Positions 42,778 through 51,705 of a stretch of DNA of 64,000 nucleotides are shown here, in pieces. The notes under the pieces are model-generated. The model saw only the letters and a list, made by a program, of their open reading frames with translations. It was not told where the DNA came from and searched no databases. Numbering within the stretch: the first letter of the stretch is position 1; each line of letters starts with the position of its first letter. The stretch comes from Reichenbachiella faecimaris (lineage in GTDB: Bacteria; Bacteroidota; Bacteroidia; Cytophagales; Cyclobacteriaceae): contig NZ_FWYF01000001.1 of NCBI RefSeq assembly GCF_900176375.1, positions 868,001 to 932,000 on the forward strand, written 5' to 3'. The position numbers and the translations under genes are program-made.

Positions 42778-45183
42778 ATGCTAACAGACTATATCAAAGT
42801 AACACTCAGAAGCCTATCCAAGAATAAACTCATTTCATCCATCAACATACTAGGCTTGGCGATCAGTTTGTCTGCCTTTATATTTATTACCCTTTATATC
42901 AAAAAAGAACTCAGCTATGATACAGGCCACCCCCATGCTGATCGACTGTATAGAATAGCCGAAATCATCAAGAGCGACAACTTTACGGAAAACTCTGCCA
43001 GCTGTCCGCCAAACACAGGTAAGTTTTTACTCAAGGACTTTCCAGATGATATCGAATACATGACCAGATTTTTCGATTTTCAGAACCCCATCGTCACCAT
43101 CCAACTCGAAAATCAAGAACTGTACAATGAAAAATATGTCTACTTCACAGACTCTGCTGTTTTCGATATGATGGATTTCGAATTGATTAAGGGCAATAAG
43201 GAAACGGTGCTGGATGCACCCTGGAAAACTGTAGTATCCGAAGCAATAGCCAAAAAATACTGGGGAGAGGAAAATCCAATTGGAAAAAAAATTACCAGAG
43301 TAGGTTTTCAAAATCAATTTGAAGTGACTGGGGTATACAAACAAAATTCAGTATCACATATCAAAACGAACATATTGCACTCGTTTGCCACAGTAGATGC
43401 CTTTCCATTCTTACAACAAAACTGGGTATGGAATCCAGCATGGACATACATCACCTTGAAAGAAAATGTATCTGCTAAAAACTTCGAAGCCAAATTTCCT
43501 GAATTTATAGAAAAATACTACGATCCCAGATCCAAGGATGGGACTTCACATTATTTGATCCCTATAGAAGACGTGCATTTGAAATCTCATTTGGAATTCG
43601 AAATGGCACCCAACAGTGACATCAAATACGTGTACATCTTTGCTTCATGTGCTGTCTTTCTGTTGATCATTGCCATGGTGAATTTTGTAAATCTCTCTAC
43701 TTCTTATTCTCTCTTGCGAGGAAAAGAAATTGGTGTCAGAAAGGTCACTGGTGCCACCAAGAGTCAGCTCATCATTCAATTTTTAGCGGAGTCTATCATT
43801 ATTGCTTTCATTGCCTATTTTATTGCGCTGGGCATTTCCTTTGTATCTATATCTTACTTAGAACCTTCCTTAGAAATTGGCGTTGGCGAGCTATTCAATT
43901 TGAAGATGCTTTCTATCATGACGGGCATTGTATTTCTGATTGGCTTTCTGTCAGGAGTCTATCCAGCCTTCTTTATTTCATCGTTTGATCCACTGGTGGT
44001 ATTCAAGGGCAAAATGATCTCACAAGGCAGTGGAAAGGTTCTGAGAAAAGTATTAGTGATTGCTCAATTCACGATTGCTATTGTACTCATCATATTCACT
44101 TATGTGACCTATAATCAATTGGCCATGATGAACAACAAAGACTATGGCTTTGACGCAGATAAAATCATGGTACTGGACGTGGCGAATACCAGAATAGGAC
44201 AAACCTATGACGCCTTCCGAACCCAGCTCATGAGTAACGTGGCCGTTGAGAATGTGACGGTCATGAGTGATATTCTGGCCGTCAACAATAACAATCATGA
44301 ATTCAACCATGAAGGCATGGCTGCAGGTGTCTGGAACTACTATCCGGCATTGGTTGTAGATGAGGAGTTTGTATCTTCTTTGGGAATGGAAATCATAGCC
44401 GGGAGAGACTACTCAGTGAAATACGCCAGAGAAGACTCTATGTCCATGATCGTAAACAAAACACTGGCTAAGACATTGGGCTATGCCAATCCAGAAGATG
44501 CCATTGGTCAAAGAATGGTGTCGAGAGGAGGTAACGAGAAAATCATAGGCGTGGTGGAAGATTTCAATTACAAATCCTTGCACTCTCCCATTGGCCCCTT
44601 TGCGCTGGACATCAGGAGAAACAGGCAGAATAACAATGGCAATTTCTTCACTCGTCATATTGCGATCCGATTGAACAATACAGATCAGGCAACATTGACC
44701 CATCTGGAAGAAGTATGGAAAAAGAACGTCAACAATGTCCCGTTCACTTACAAAATGCTGGATGATGAATTGAGAAAACTGTATCAAGAGGAAAACAATA
44801 TGGGTTCTATTTTGGGCACCTTTGCGATACTTACAGTAATCATTGCATGCTTAGGACTATTCGCTCTGGCATCATTCATTGCGCAGCAAAAAATGAAAGA
44901 AATAGGTATCAGAAAAGTACTAGGAGCCAATTTCTTGAAACTGTTCTATGTTGGCTACAAAGAGCAATTCATTTTGATTGTTATTGCATTTATTTCTTCC
45001 ATTCCTATTAGTTATTATTTCGTAGAAGGCTGGCTAGATGATTTTGCCTACAGAATCAATATTGGCGTTTGGCCTTATGTATTGGCAGGCACATTGGCCA
45101 TTGTCATTTCTTCAGTTACTGTATTAAGCAACTTTTACAAGGTGATTATATCTAATCCTTCCGAAGTATTGAGGGATGAATAA
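42778..45183 (+). CDS. FtsX-like ABC transporter permease (two MacB_PCD/FtsX modules)
   Basis: 801 aa. Membrane helix at about 20-42, a periplasmic MacB_PCD domain, three helices at about 285-410 with GKEIGVRKVTGATKSQLIIQFLAES, a second helix and periplasmic domain (about 425-680), and three C-terminal helices with MKEIGIRKVLGANFLKLFYVG. It is a mechanotransmission-type permease; the ATPase partner is not adjacent. Many such genes occur in Bacteroidota; the substrate is unknown. Confidence 0.9.
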   Translation: MLTDYIKVTLRSLSKNKLISSINILGLAISLSAFIFITLYIKKELSYDTGHPHADRLYRIAEIIKSDNFTENSASCPPNTGKFLLKDFPDDIEYMTRFFDFQNPIVTIQLENQELYNEKYVYFTDSAVFDMMDFELIKGNKETVLDAPWKTVVSEAIAKKYWGEENPIGKKITRVGFQNQFEVTGVYKQNSVSHIKTNILHSFATVDAFPFLQQNWVWNPAWTYITLKENVSAKNFEAKFPEFIEKYYDPRSKDGTSHYLIPIEDVHLKSHLEFEMAPNSDIKYVYIFASCAVFLLIIAMVNFVNLSTSYSLLRGKEIGVRKVTGATKSQLIIQFLAESIIIAFIAYFIALGISFVSISYLEPSLEIGVGELFNLKMLSIMTGIVFLIGFLSGVYPAFFISSFDPLVVFKGKMISQGSGKVLRKVLVIAQFTIAIVLIIFTYVTYNQLAMMNNKDYGFDADKIMVLDVANTRIGQTYDAFRTQLMSNVAVENVTVMSDILAVNNNNHEFNHEGMAAGVWNYYPALVVDEEFVSSLGMEIIAGRDYSVKYAREDSMSMIVNKTLAKTLGYANPEDAIGQRMVSRGGNEKIIGVVEDFNYKSLHSPIGPFALDIRRNRQNNNGNFFTRHIAIRLNNTDQATLTHLEEVWKKNVNNVPFTYKMLDDELRKLYQEENNMGSILGTFAILTVIIACLGLFALASFIAQQKMKEIGIRKVLGANFLKLFYVGYKEQFILIVIAFISSIPISYYFVEGWLDDFAYRINIGVWPYVLAGTLAIVISSVTVLSNFYKVIISNPSEVLRDE

Positions 45184-45256
45184 AAAAAGGGTCAGTGAAT
45201 AGCTGAAAATAAAAAGGTCGTCTAATTGAAAAGGCAGCCACTCAATCTTGGTGATG

Positions 45257-45314
45257 GCGAAGCTCATTTGATCATTTACAAATCTCCCTAATGATTGGAT
45301 GACTTCGCTTTTTT
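45257..45314 (+). terminator. Rho-independent terminator after the permease gene
   Basis: Long stem: GCGAAG (45257-45262) + TCATTTGATCATT (45264-45276) with AATGATTGGATGA (45290-45302) + CTTCGC (45303-45308), followed by TTTTTT. About 75 bp after the permease stop and 44 bp before the CBS gene. Confidence 0.85.
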
Positions 45315-45357
45315 ATGTTTTCTATCCTGATATTGCCTATTGTGAATGACCTAGAAA

Positions 45358-45861
45358 ATGAGTAACTTATTACCCACCAAAATTCTACTAGCCATGGTCA
45401 AAAGTTATCAAGGAGCCCAAATTGAAAAGGATACCTCAGTCGAAACACAACCCGTATCAGTCAGTGATTATATGTCCACCAGACTCATCACTTTTCACCC
45501 AGAACAATCTATGATGGAGGTAGTAGACCAACTCCTTAAACATCGAATCTCTGGAGCACCTGTGGTGAACGATCAAAAAGAATTGTGCGGAGTGATATCA
45601 GAAGGAGATTGTTTAAAAGAAGTAGTCAAAGGCAAATACCACAATCACCCAATCATGGATGGTAAAGTAAAAGATCACATGGCTCAAAATGTGATTACCA
45701 TCCTTCCAGGTACCAACATTTTCGAAGCCGCCAATATGTTTTTGGAAAAGAAAATCAGACGGTTTCCTGTTTTGGATGAGACAGGTAAATTGGTAGGGCA
45801 AATCAGTCAAAAAGATATTATGCGTGCAGTTAAAAATATAAAAAGCGAGAACTGGCGATAG
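45358..45861 (+). CDS. CBS-domain protein
   Basis: 167 aa. Two CBS motifs form one Bateman module: MSTRLITFHPEQSMMEVVDQLLKHRISGAPVVN...GVISEGDCLK and VITILPGTNIFEAANMFLEKKIRRFPVLDETGKLVGQISQKDIMRAV. CBS pairs bind adenosyl nucleotides and regulate other proteins. No enzyme domain attached, no operon partner. Confidence 0.9.
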   Translation: MSNLLPTKILLAMVKSYQGAQIEKDTSVETQPVSVSDYMSTRLITFHPEQSMMEVVDQLLKHRISGAPVVNDQKELCGVISEGDCLKEVVKGKYHNHPIMDGKVKDHMAQNVITILPGTNIFEAANMFLEKKIRRFPVLDETGKLVGQISQKDIMRAVKNIKSENWR

Positions 45862-45875
45862 CCAATACTCGCTTT
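45842..45875. terminator. Bidirectional terminator between CBS and DUF4340 genes
   Basis: Stem AAAGCGAG (45842-45849) / CTCGCTTT (45868-45875), inner GGC/GCC. The left arm is in the last codons of the CBS gene. On the minus strand the stem ends in five T and stops the gld operon. Confidence 0.65.
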
Positions 45876-45892
45876 CATTAAGTATTTTTGGA

Positions 45893-46801
45893 TTACTTCA
45901 ACTGTGACAGCCCCACAAATACTTTGTCTAAAATAGCCTCATCCTTGAAATAACCTCTTTCATTATCTGAGGAATGAAATACCCATTCCCCTTCCATTTG
46001 ATATCCATCAAATAAAATTGTTTGACCATTATTCAAATCAATAGCTGCTGACATCACTGGTACTGCCAATTGTTTTTCCTCATCCATAAATTGTTTGCCA
46101 GATACATAACCCAATCCGTTCAAGTATTTGGTCACGGAAACAGAATCTGTAGACTGACCATTGGCCATCCAAGTCTCTCCCACTCGCTCTAACCTAAAAG
46201 ATGAGTCTGATGGATAGTTGAAAGTAACAGAAGCCACAGAATCTTTTTTGATTCTAGCCAATACCTGATCACGATAAGCTGATGGATCTGAGGACACTGA
46301 GAATCCCATGAAGTCTTTAGCCACGTACACTTCTTGGTCTTCAAAGAGCCTCACAAATGTATGATAGGCTTGCTGGCCTTCCATGCCAAATCTTCCAATT
46401 ACCAAATCCAGCGTCTGGTCTCCACCTTCATATACCTTCACTCTGGTGCCAGTAGAATCTACCTGATAGTCTTTCCATTTAGCCTCTGATTTAGTAGCCA
46501 TTCTGGAAGGTTTGATGCTCAACAGCGCATATAGTGCATTGTCTACCGCAGTCGGACTGGCCATTACTTTTTTGCCGTTGGCAAGTGTCAGTTCCCATTC
46601 GCCTTGCACTTTGTCAAGCTGCACATTTTTATGGTCTGGTGCTTCCACACTGATCTTAGTCACTTTCGCCGTATCAATCTCAACCAGCTCAGTCCTTAGC
46701 GATTTGCTCTTGCTTCTGTTTCCAGAAAAGTCCACCACAAAATAGATGAGACATAGGGCAATCAATAGCCCAACTAATTTTCCATTAGATAATTTCTTCA
46801 T
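45893..46801 (-). CDS. DUF4340 protein of the gld operon
   Basis: 302 aa. Short N-terminal membrane anchor (about 8-25, GKLVGLLIALCLIYFVVDF), then a repeated periplasmic fold: WELTLANGKKVMASPTAVDNALYALLSIKPSRMATK and ETWMANGQSTDSVSVTKYLNGLGYVSGKQF, typical of DUF4340. It lies 10 bp after gldG, as in many Bacteroidota, and probably belongs to the Gld ABC transporter. Confidence 0.85.
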   Translation of the reverse strand: MKKLSNGKLVGLLIALCLIYFVVDFSGNRSKSKSLRTELVEIDTAKVTKISVEAPDHKNVQLDKVQGEWELTLANGKKVMASPTAVDNALYALLSIKPSRMATKSEAKWKDYQVDSTGTRVKVYEGGDQTLDLVIGRFGMEGQQAYHTFVRLFEDQEVYVAKDFMGFSVSSDPSAYRDQVLARIKKDSVASVTFNYPSDSSFRLERVGETWMANGQSTDSVSVTKYLNGLGYVSGKQFMDEEKQLAVPVMSAAIDLNNGQTILFDGYQMEGEWVFHSSDNERGYFKDEAILDKVFVGLSQLK

Positions 46802-46811
46802 TGCTAACTGA

Positions 46812-48323
46812 TTAAAATTTTCCTTCCATCCATTTTTGCTTCTTACTCATATACTGCTGTCTGCGAATGAATGCATAAACAAATACCAACAAGATTGGAA
46901 TCACTACGTTGCCGTATTTGATCATTTCACGTGTTCCATCCTCCACAGCCTCCAATGGTCTGTTCGTAATCCCTTTGGTTCTCAAATCAATCAGTCCAGT
47001 ATCGTCAGATAGCCAGTCGATCGCATTTGATGCGAAGTTAACATTATCCTCACTGATTTGTTGGGGAGGATTTCCATTGACAATGAACTGGCCGTTAGCA
47101 ATCACCACCAATTTGGATTCTTGATTACCTGCCAATGCACCTTCCAAGGCTACAGCCAAAGTCTGTGTTCCTTCTCTAAAATCATTTTCAGTCCACCTTT
47201 TTTGAATATCAAGGCCAGAAGGCGTAGGCGCCAGACCAGACATTTCTGAAGTCAACATCAAAGGACTGTAAGTCATTGTGGAATCATTCCCTGTATAGTT
47301 AATAGCGCTGACAAATGGAAGCATGAGAGACTCCAAGCCACTGGTCGTTGGGTGTTCTGGAAAGTCATTGACCATTGGAAAATAAGGAAATTTCAATTGT
47401 GAACGATAGGTAAAAACCCCATTGTTTTGTTGCACACTGACAGAACCACTTTGTGCATCCACGACAAATTGGCTCCCTAAATTCAAATTTTTATTTCTCA
47501 ACCAGCCTTCTAGCCCAATATCATTGGCTTTGCTCAATCGGCCACTTTGCAGGTCACCATTCATATTGGAATATGCTAAAAACACAGCGCCTCCTTTACT
47601 CATGAAATCATCTATTTTGGAAAACTCCATGGCGGAAATCGTGTCACTGGGATTGATGATGGCCAAAGTACGGACATAAGAAGGTACTTCAGTTTTTTCT
47701 TTCAAATTGATAGTTTCTACTTCGTAAAGCACAGTAAGCTGTTGTGCAAGTTGAGCTACTTCTTGCAAAGAAGGTTCTCCATGGCCTTGCAGCAAAGCCA
47801 CTTTAGGTTTATCAGTGACAGCAAGTTTCTTTATAGAAGTGGTCAGACCATACTCCATGTCTACACCAGGCTGAACTACTGGGATAATCTCCTTTTGATC
47901 ACCCATCATTAACACAGCTCCCATATAGGCTTTCAGTTGCTGGACTTGATCTTTTTCAGATACATTGATGATGATGGGTTGAATACCACTTTGTTGTGCC
48001 TCTGCTTCGAGTGTTTCATCTTCATTGGGACTGATGAACTCATAGACAATATTGCCTCCACTCCTGTTTTCATATTCTAGCAATAGATCTTCGAAATCCT
48101 GTCGATTGCTAATCAGCTGTGTTGGCAGGTCTTCCGAAAAATAGGCTTTTACAGTAATGACATCATCCAGATTGGTCAGTATATCATCAGTAGCCTTACT
48201 CAAAGTATAGCGCTGATCTTCTGTAAAATCTAATCGGAAATATAGTTTCGAAGAAATCATGTTTACCACTACCAAAATGAGTGCAAACACCATTAATCTG
48301 ATTATTACAGTATTTTTCTTCAT
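46812..48323 (-). CDS. gldG: Gliding motility ABC transporter auxiliary protein GldG
   Basis: 503 aa. N-terminal helix (about 8-30), then YFRLDFTEDQRYTLSKATDDILTNLDDVITVKAYFSEDLP, the start of the ABC_transp_aux/GldG domain, a long extracytoplasmic part, and a C-terminal helix (about 470-488, VVIPILLVFVYAFIRR). GldA-GldF-GldG form an ABC transporter needed for gliding in flavobacteria. It is 37 bp after gldF. Confidence 0.92.
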   Translation of the reverse strand: MKKNTVIIRLMVFALILVVVNMISSKLYFRLDFTEDQRYTLSKATDDILTNLDDVITVKAYFSEDLPTQLISNRQDFEDLLLEYENRSGGNIVYEFISPNEDETLEAEAQQSGIQPIIINVSEKDQVQQLKAYMGAVLMMGDQKEIIPVVQPGVDMEYGLTTSIKKLAVTDKPKVALLQGHGEPSLQEVAQLAQQLTVLYEVETINLKEKTEVPSYVRTLAIINPSDTISAMEFSKIDDFMSKGGAVFLAYSNMNGDLQSGRLSKANDIGLEGWLRNKNLNLGSQFVVDAQSGSVSVQQNNGVFTYRSQLKFPYFPMVNDFPEHPTTSGLESLMLPFVSAINYTGNDSTMTYSPLMLTSEMSGLAPTPSGLDIQKRWTENDFREGTQTLAVALEGALAGNQESKLVVIANGQFIVNGNPPQQISEDNVNFASNAIDWLSDDTGLIDLRTKGITNRPLEAVEDGTREMIKYGNVVIPILLVFVYAFIRRQQYMSKKQKWMEGKF

Positions 48324-48360
48324 GTTCTTAATTCTTTATGCTTTTTGTTCTTCTTCAGAT

Positions 48361-49086
48361 TTAGGATTGCCAATTGCGTCTTGACAACATCGCTTGTGCG
48401 AAGGTCAACCCTACGCCAATCACAGAAAAGAAATAAATCAAATCACGGCTATCTATTACACCTCTAGACAAGGAGTCGAAGTGTGTTCTCATACTTAGAT
48501 AGTTCAATACATTACCAATACCACCTCTGAAGGTGAATCCCATAATATCAAACAGTAGTTGAAAGAATATACCTACTAACAAGGCAATCAAAAAAGCTAC
48601 AATTTGATTATTGGTGATAGAACTAGCAAATAAGCCAATACTGATGTAACCCGCCGACAACAGCAACAAACCCATATATCCACCAATCATGGCGCCATGA
48701 TCTACAGATCCCAGTTGGCTCACTGTTGCATAATATGGAATCGTGCAGGTCAGTGCTATGACTACCAGTAGTAAGCAGGCCATAAATTTGCCAGTTACGA
48801 TTTCCCAATCTGAAATTGCTTTTGTGCTCAAGAGCTCAATGGTGCCAGATCGGGTTTCCTCTGCCAACATCTTCATAGTCAGAGCTGGAATAAAGAAAAA
48901 CAGCGTCCAAAAGCCGATCTGGAAGAATACCTGCAGATTGGCCTGCCCCATCAGAAAAACATTGTTGCCTGTAAGCCAGGTAAAGAATCCTGTGAACCCC
49001 AAAAACATGATGATGATTACATAGGCAATCAACGAATCAAAAAATGAGGCTAATTCTCTTTTGGTGATAATCCAAATTTTGTTCAT
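48361..49086 (-). CDS. gldF: Gliding motility ABC transporter permease GldF
   Basis: 241 aa, six hydrophobic segments. KMLAEETRSGTIELLSTKAISDWEIVTGKF is the coupling-loop motif of ABC-2 permeases such as GldF. Works with GldA and GldG. The gene follows gldA by 11 bp. Confidence 0.92.
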   Translation of the reverse strand: MNKIWIITKRELASFFDSLIAYVIIIMFLGFTGFFTWLTGNNVFLMGQANLQVFFQIGFWTLFFFIPALTMKMLAEETRSGTIELLSTKAISDWEIVTGKFMACLLLVVIALTCTIPYYATVSQLGSVDHGAMIGGYMGLLLLSAGYISIGLFASSITNNQIVAFLIALLVGIFFQLLFDIMGFTFRGGIGNVLNYLSMRTHFDSLSRGVIDSRDLIYFFSVIGVGLTFAQAMLSRRNWQS

Positions 49087-49097
49087 TTCTTACGTTT

Positions 49098-50021
49098 TTA
49101 GTTCGTTAAATCTCTAAATACATCCTCCAACTGGGTCTCAATACCAGTCATCTCCAGGAGGTACCACTTTTTGCTCACACACAAATCGAAAATGGCTTTT
49201 CGTGATTCCTTTTCAGGCTTGCTCTGCACTGTAAATATTCCAACTTTTCCGTCTATGGCAGTTACCGTCTCTACAGAAGCCAGTGCAAGCAATTCCTTCT
49301 TCACTTCTTCGTCCTCAGCTTCTATGCTCACATGGAGTAGCTCCTGTCCTTGCGATTGCTTGCGCAAAGTTTCTGATGATCCATCTGCGACAATACGGCC
49401 TCTATTGATGATCAAAATTCGATCACAAGTGGCCTCTACTTCTGACAGAATATGAGAACTCAGAATAACTGTTTTCTCTTTACCTAGTTTCTTAATCAGT
49501 TTTCTAATTTCGATAATCTGATTAGGATCAAGGCCTGTAGTAGGTTCATCCAGAATTAAGACCTCAGGGTCGTGAATCATAGCTTGTGCCAAGCCTACCC
49601 TTTGGCGATATCCTTTGGAGAGTTCATTGATTTTTTTGTGCTTCTCTAAATCCAATCCACACATCTCGATCATTTCAGCGATTCGAGTAGAAATTTTGGA
49701 TTTTTCTACCCCTTGGATTTCTGCAGCAAAGCGCAAATACTCCACAATGGGCATATCCGTATACAGTGGATTGTTCTCTGGCAAATAGCCAATCTTTTTC
49801 TTTACTTCTTCAGGTTGATCCAGAATAGACAAGTTGTCCAATCTCACATCGCCCGAACTTGGAGACATATAGCAAGTAATCATTTTCATGGTTGTACTCT
49901 TCCCAGCGCCATTGGGTCCAAGAAAACCTACTACTTCTCCCGTTTTGATTTCAAACGAGATGTTGTTTACTGCTTTTTGTTCTCCGTACTTTTTGGTCAG
50001 ATTTTCAATTACTATCGACAT
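49098..50021 (-). CDS. gldA: Gliding motility ABC transporter ATPase GldA
   Basis: 307 aa. Walker A GPNGAGKST, signature LSKGYRQRVGLAQ, Walker B LILDEPTTGLD, switch His in ILSSH; C-terminal regulatory domain of about 90 residues. Length and neighbours identify it as GldA. First gene of the gldA-gldF-gldG-DUF4340 run on the minus strand. Confidence 0.93.
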   Translation of the reverse strand: MSIVIENLTKKYGEQKAVNNISFEIKTGEVVGFLGPNGAGKSTTMKMITCYMSPSSGDVRLDNLSILDQPEEVKKKIGYLPENNPLYTDMPIVEYLRFAAEIQGVEKSKISTRIAEMIEMCGLDLEKHKKINELSKGYRQRVGLAQAMIHDPEVLILDEPTTGLDPNQIIEIRKLIKKLGKEKTVILSSHILSEVEATCDRILIINRGRIVADGSSETLRKQSQGQELLHVSIEAEDEEVKKELLALASVETVTAIDGKVGIFTVQSKPEKESRKAIFDLCVSKKWYLLEMTGIETQLEDVFRDLTN

Positions 50022-50144
50022 GTACTAAAACAGATTGAGTTCAATATTTTTTAAACTGAGTCCGCAAGTATAGAAAGTGAGTTTTAAATTTTCAAGAAAT
50101 GAAAAATGGATGATGTTAAATTTTGTTAAGCTCGCTTCTGGAGC

Positions 50145-50177
50145 AACCCTGATAGGGTTTAGAACCCTATCAGGGTT
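50145..50177. repeat. Perfect 15-bp palindrome, AACCCTGATAGGGTT type
   Basis: Arms 50145-50159 and 50163-50177 are exact reverse complements around a 3-nt loop; each arm is itself nearly palindromic. It lies between the thioesterase stop and the gldA start, both on the minus strand, and is not followed by a T run. Possibly a dispersed repeat or a rho-dependent stop. Confidence 0.75.
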
Positions 50178-50186
50178 CCAATACAT

Positions 50187-50930
50187 TTACTCAAACCAAC
50201 TTTTGGCCACAATATGTGCAATCCCCGTTTGCGTATGATCCAATGCGTGCAACCAACACCCTTCTTGTTGATCAAAATAAGACTTTGACACAAACGCGTC
50301 TCCATATTTGCCTTCGTGCTTGAAAGTAATATCTATTTTTTTCAGGGTGTGATGCTCAAGATATTCCCCTCCCAAACTGTCCAAGATCCATTGGTAGTAC
50401 TTGATGTTATTGACGTGATCATTGATATCCATATCAAACCATGAGACCTGAATATCTCTGGATCTCTCAGTTCGTTTCTTGTCGTATTTTACCTTATGAA
50501 TAATTGGAGCCACATTATTTCGATCCACTACAAAATCAGCTGCTTTGATATCATCAGGAATGGCAATCAATTTCCTTTCATTGATATCCATCACCAACCA
50601 ATTGGAAGTGGCTTCTACCAGCAGTTCTCCACCTGGACCCCAAACTCGAAAATCACGTTTGGTGAAATACTTATCCATATCAGCTGGCCAAGTCTCGACT
50701 TTAATTTCTTCTTTGTGAACAGGCAGTCGATAAATTTCTAGTTTCATCCTATTCATCACCCAAGTGATGTTGTTTTCCATCAAATCAACAGTAGAGAAGC
50801 CGAGTGCAGTCGCATTGGACCAAGCTGCTTCCTGCATGTGATCTAGCAAATTTGGGAGTTTGATAGTCTTATGCTTGGTACAGTCTTTTGATGAGACCAG
50901 TACCTGATGATAATAGATGGAATCTTCCAT
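50187..50930 (-). CDS. Acyl-ACP thioesterase
   Basis: 247 aa from the ATG at 50930 (MEDSIYYHQVLVSSKD); the longer frame to 50972 adds 14 low-complexity residues. Two hot-dog folds: the first with NLLDHMQEAAWSNATALGFSTVDLMENNITWVMNRMKLEIYRLPVHKEEIKVETWP, the second with SWFDMDINDHVNNIKYYQWILDSL, where D, N and H match FatA/FatB-type catalytic residues. It releases fatty acids from ACP. Monocistronic. Confidence 0.88.
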   Translation of the reverse strand: MEDSIYYHQVLVSSKDCTKHKTIKLPNLLDHMQEAAWSNATALGFSTVDLMENNITWVMNRMKLEIYRLPVHKEEIKVETWPADMDKYFTKRDFRVWGPGGELLVEATSNWLVMDINERKLIAIPDDIKAADFVVDRNNVAPIIHKVKYDKKRTERSRDIQVSWFDMDINDHVNNIKYYQWILDSLGGEYLEHHTLKKIDITFKHEGKYGDAFVSKSYFDQQEGCWLHALDHTQTGIAHIVAKSWFE

Positions 50931-51117
50931 TTGGGTTGATGTGGTTAATGAAGTTGAAAAATAATTATTCAAAAACTAATTATTGGTCTATCAGACAATT
51001 TTCCAACCCCTATTCAAGTGGCTCTGAAAGAGTTCTGGCAATTTTTTGTTTTCGTATAAGAATGACAACTGAAACTTGAGCAAAAAGATTACTCCTACCC
51101 CAGATTTGTACATAAAA

Positions 51118-51147
51118 AAACCATCCCGAAAAGTATCGAGATGGTTT
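51118..51147 (-). terminator. Rho-independent terminator of the Lys/Ala-rich gene
   Basis: AAACCATC (51118-51125) pairs with GATGGTTT (51140-51147), inner CGA/TCG; on the minus strand a run of seven T follows. About 25 bp after the stop codon. Confidence 0.85.
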
Positions 51148-51170
51148 CTTGAGTGTAAGCGTGATGCTTA

Positions 51171-51545
51171 TTATTTTTCTTCTTTGTCTTCCTTCTTAGT
51201 AGCAGCTTCGGCCGCCGCAGCTTTTTTGGCCGCTGGCTTTTTTGCAGCAGTTTTCTTAGCAGCTGGTTTTGTATCTTCTTTAGCTTCAGCGTCCTTTTTT
51301 GGTGCAGCCTTTTTCTTAGGAGCAGCTTTTTTAACTGGCGCTTCTACTACAGCAGCCTCAGGTGCTTTCGTTTCTTCTTTAGCAGCTTTTGGTGCTTTAG
51401 CAGCAGATTTGAACCCTTCTTTCATTTGCTCAATATCTACTTGCTTGATCACTGGCGTAGCGCTCAATCTTTGGATTGTAGCTACTTTACCCTTTGCAAC
51501 CACTTTATTTCTTCTTCCTTTTCTTTTTAATCTTGTTACAGCCAT
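51171..51545 (-). CDS. Basic Lys/Ala-rich protein, histone H1-like tail
   Basis: 124 aa. A conserved-looking head (MAVTRLKRKGRRNKVVAKGK, then ATIQRLSATPVIKQVDIEQ) is followed by a low-complexity tail of Ala, Lys, Pro and Glu (about residues 50-124; repeated KKAAPKKKAAPKK, AAKKPAAKKAAA). Such tails in bacterial H1-like proteins bind nucleic acid; the head resembles small proteins widespread in Bacteroidota. Function unproven. Own terminator; the 170-codon frame opposite is its antisense shadow. Confidence 0.75.
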   Translation of the reverse strand: MAVTRLKRKGRRNKVVAKGKVATIQRLSATPVIKQVDIEQMKEGFKSAAKAPKAAKEETKAPEAAVVEAPVKKAAPKKKAAPKKDAEAKEDTKPAAKKTAAKKPAAKKAAAAEAATKKEDKEEK

Positions 51546-51656
51546 TGTTCTGCTATTAATTTTCGAGGTGCAAATCTATACTAATTGATTTTTAATTCAA
51601 AGTGGAGCTTTAGGTTATTTGAATTATTTCAGTATTGATTTCAAAAGACATAAAAA

Positions 51657-51684
51657 AGCCGAATCACACAGTAGCAATTCGGCT
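51657..51684 (-). terminator. Rho-independent terminator of the aromatic operon
   Basis: AGCCGAAT (51657-51664) pairs with ATTCGGCT (51677-51684); on the minus strand a run of six T follows. Ends the pheA-tyrA operon, 22 bp after its last stop codon. Confidence 0.88.
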
Positions 51685-51705
51685 CCTTTTTGAGTTCAAA
51701 AACTC

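Noticed and set aside
51076-51588. 170-codon plus-strand ORF rich in Ala and Phe
   Set aside because: It is the antisense shadow of the Lys/Ala-rich gene at 51171-51545; the low-complexity codons leave the opposite frame open.
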